In this document: positions 6,648-8,066 of the stretch, one piece after another
Layout of the letters: each line of letters starts with the position of its first letter
Position numbering within the stretch: position 1 is the stretch's first letter
Source: CAZMGD01 sp964565705
GTDB taxonomy: Bacteria > Actinomycetota > Acidimicrobiia > Acidimicrobiales > Ilumatobacteraceae
Assembly: GCA_964565705.1 (NCBI GenBank)
Contig: CAZMGD010000149.1
Location: 1-8,066 of the forward strand
DNA: 8,066 nt
Direction of reading: 5' to 3'
Notes under the pieces: model-generated
Told to the model about the DNA's origin: nothing
The model's database searches: none
The model's input: the letters and a program-made list of their open reading frames with translations, nothing else
Position numbers and translations under genes: made by a program

Positions 6648-7783
6648 CACGCCTCCCCGGTCTCGGGGGCGTTCGGGGCGTTGCGCAGGGCCTCGAGCCC
6701 GGGCAGGTCGCCGAGCTCGAGCAGCTCCAGCGACGCACCACCACCGGTCGACACGTGGTCGACGTCGTCGTCGAGCCCGAACTGGGCGAGCGCCGCCGCC
6801 GAGTCGCCGCCGCCGACGACGGTGAACGCCTTCGTGTCGGCCACGGCCTGGGCGACCGTGCGCGTGCCGGCGGCGAAGCGGTCGTCCTCGAACATGCCCA
6901 TCGGCCCGTTCCAGAACACAGTGCCGGCGTCGAGGATCACGTCGGCGAACGCCGCTGCGGACCCTGGCCCGATGTCGAAGCCTTTGGCCCCGTCGGGCAG
7001 GCGGGTGCCCCACGTCGCGAAGTTGCCGGCCGCGTCGACGCCGACGATGTCGTCGGGCAGGTGGATCGGCACCGACCCCCGCAGGAGGCGGGCGCAGTTG
7101 TCGATCTGGTCGCGCTCGCACAGGCTGTCGCCGACGGGGTTGCCCGTCGCGGCGAGGAACGTGAAGCACATGCCCCCGCCGATCACGAACGCGTCGACCA
7201 GCTCCGACAGGGCCTCGATCACGCCGAGCTTGTCGCTGACCTTTGCGCCGCCGAGCACGGCGACGAACGGCCGGCGTGGCTTGACCCGCAGCCCGCCGAG
7301 CACCTCGACCTCGCGCTGCAGCAGGCGCCCCGCTGCCGACGGCAGCGTGCGCGGCGGACCGACGATCGATGCATGGGCGCGGTGTGCAGCGCCGAACGCG
7401 TCGTCGACGTAGGCGTCCATGCCCTCGGTCAACTTCGCCGCGAACGCCGGGTCGTTGCCCTCCTCCCCCGGATCGAAGCGCAGGTTCTCCAGCAGCTCGA
7501 CGCCGGGTGCGAGCTCGGCCAGCCGGGCCCGCACCGGATCCATCGAGTAGCGCTCGTCGGGAGTTCCCTTCGGACGCCCGAGGTGGCTGGCCGTGACGAC
7601 CGTGGCGCCGCGCTCGGTCAGCCAGCTGATCGTCGGCAGCGCGGCGCGGATCCGGAAGTCGTCGGTGATCGTGCGCGAACCGTCGTCCGCTGTCTCCAGC
7701 GGCACGTTGAAGTCGGTGCGCACGAGCACCCGCTTCCCGGCGACGTCGCCGAGATCCTCGAGGCGGGGCAGACCCTTGGCCAT
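6647..7783 (-). CDS. pgk: Phosphoglycerate kinase
   Basis: This enzyme transfers phosphate from 1,3-bisphosphoglycerate to ADP, the first ATP-forming step of glycolysis, in the cytosol. It has 378 residues, a little short of the usual 390-400. The N-domain substrate motifs are 'VLVRTDFNVPL' (19-29; D24, N26), R44 in 'DDFRIRAALPTI', 'SHLGRPKG' (66-73), 'ENLRFDPGEE' (99-108) and 'AFGAAHRAHAS' (129-139). The C-domain nucleotide site has 'GGAKVSDKLGVI' (178-189), 'FWNGPMGMFE' (290-299), 'VGGGDSAAAL' (323-332) and 'HVSTGGGASLE' (343-353). All catalytic landmarks are intact. The ATG at 7783 lies 5 nt after the gap stop, with only a weak GAAG before it, so coupling to gap translation is likely. A start further upstream would overlap gap in another frame and is rejected. 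The last 15 or so residues after 'LPGLEALR' are a non-conserved tail. Confidence 0.97.
   Translation of the reverse strand: MAKGLPRLEDLGDVAGKRVLVRTDFNVPLETADDGSRTITDDFRIRAALPTISWLTERGATVVTASHLGRPKGTPDERYSMDPVRARLAELAPGVELLENLRFDPGEEGNDPAFAAKLTEGMDAYVDDAFGAAHRAHASIVGPPRTLPSAAGRLLQREVEVLGGLRVKPRRPFVAVLGGAKVSDKLGVIEALSELVDAFVIGGGMCFTFLAATGNPVGDSLCERDQIDNCARLLRGSVPIHLPDDIVGVDAAGNFATWGTRLPDGAKGFDIGPGSAAAFADVILDAGTVFWNGPMGMFEDDRFAAGTRTVAQAVADTKAFTVVGGGDSAAALAQFGLDDDVDHVSTGGGASLELLELGDLPGLEALRNAPNAPETGEA
6652..6656 (-). promoter_or_regulatory. Ribosome binding site of tpiA inside the pgk 3' end
   Basis: The minus strand reads GGAGG (within GGGGAGGC) 4 nt before the tpiA ATG. It lies in the last codons of pgk (Thr-Gly-Glu-Ala-stop). 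It supports the TGATG stop-start junction as the true tpiA start. Confidence 0.7.
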
Positions 7784-7788
7784 CCGGA

Positions 7789-8066
<278 letters not shown>

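Noticed and set aside
6648..7169. An N-terminal extension of triose-phosphate isomerase by about 174 residues in the same frame.
   Set aside because: It overlaps the conserved 3' half of pgk in another frame and reads as Arg-rich nonsense; the ATG at 6647 has a ribosome binding site and gives a normal-length enzyme.
5763..7412. A 549-codon plus-strand open frame opposite tpiA and pgk.
   Set aside because: Long stop-free antisense frames are expected in GC-rich genes; the translation shows no recognisable motif and the minus strand encodes intact enzymes.

Overview
The window is a GC-rich bacterial segment in which every supported gene lies on the minus strand. Gene style and order point to an actinobacterium. 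My best guess is the class Acidimicrobiia, because the lipoprotein linker is rich in Thr, Glu and Gly ('TTETTAGG') and SecG has a Gly-rich 'GLSDMFGGGGG' loop. This placement is inference from protein style, not a search result.

Reading in the direction of transcription (high to low coordinates), the first block is a glycolytic cluster: the 3' end of gap (7789-8066), pgk (6647-7783), tpiA (5862-6647) and secG (5604-5843). Gaps are 5 nt between gap and pgk and 18 nt between tpiA and secG, while pgk and tpiA overlap by 1 nt, so the four are almost certainly co-transcribed. gap, pgk and tpiA encode the triose-phosphate section of central carbon metabolism. secG, a small Sec translocon subunit, is a common passenger at the end of this cluster.

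A 206-bp intergenic region (5398-5603) separates this block from the next one. It has no convincing gene but is dense with inverted repeats: two dyads just after secG, a candidate extended -10 promoter, a perfect 7-bp dyad, and a long 15-position stem followed by four T residues just before the ribosome binding site of the next gene. It is the most interesting part of the window.

The second block is a five-gene peptide-type ABC importer: a lipoprotein substrate-binding protein (3658-5397, TTG start), an OppB/DppB-type permease (2598-3566), an OppC/DppC-type permease (1625-2578), an OppD/DppD-type ATPase (565-1620) and an OppF/DppF-type ATPase cut by the window edge (1-568). A strong 16-bp GC hairpin lies between the binding-protein gene and the first permease gene, where it could set binding-protein and membrane-subunit levels apart. 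The last four genes are tightly packed. The binding protein should capture a peptide-like ligand outside the membrane, the two permeases form the channel, and the two ATPases drive import.

I find no mobile element, CRISPR array, tRNA or rRNA, and no evidence of a new multi-gene system. The protein-coding content is ordinary; the findings worth following up are regulatory RNA or DNA structures and a few protein details.
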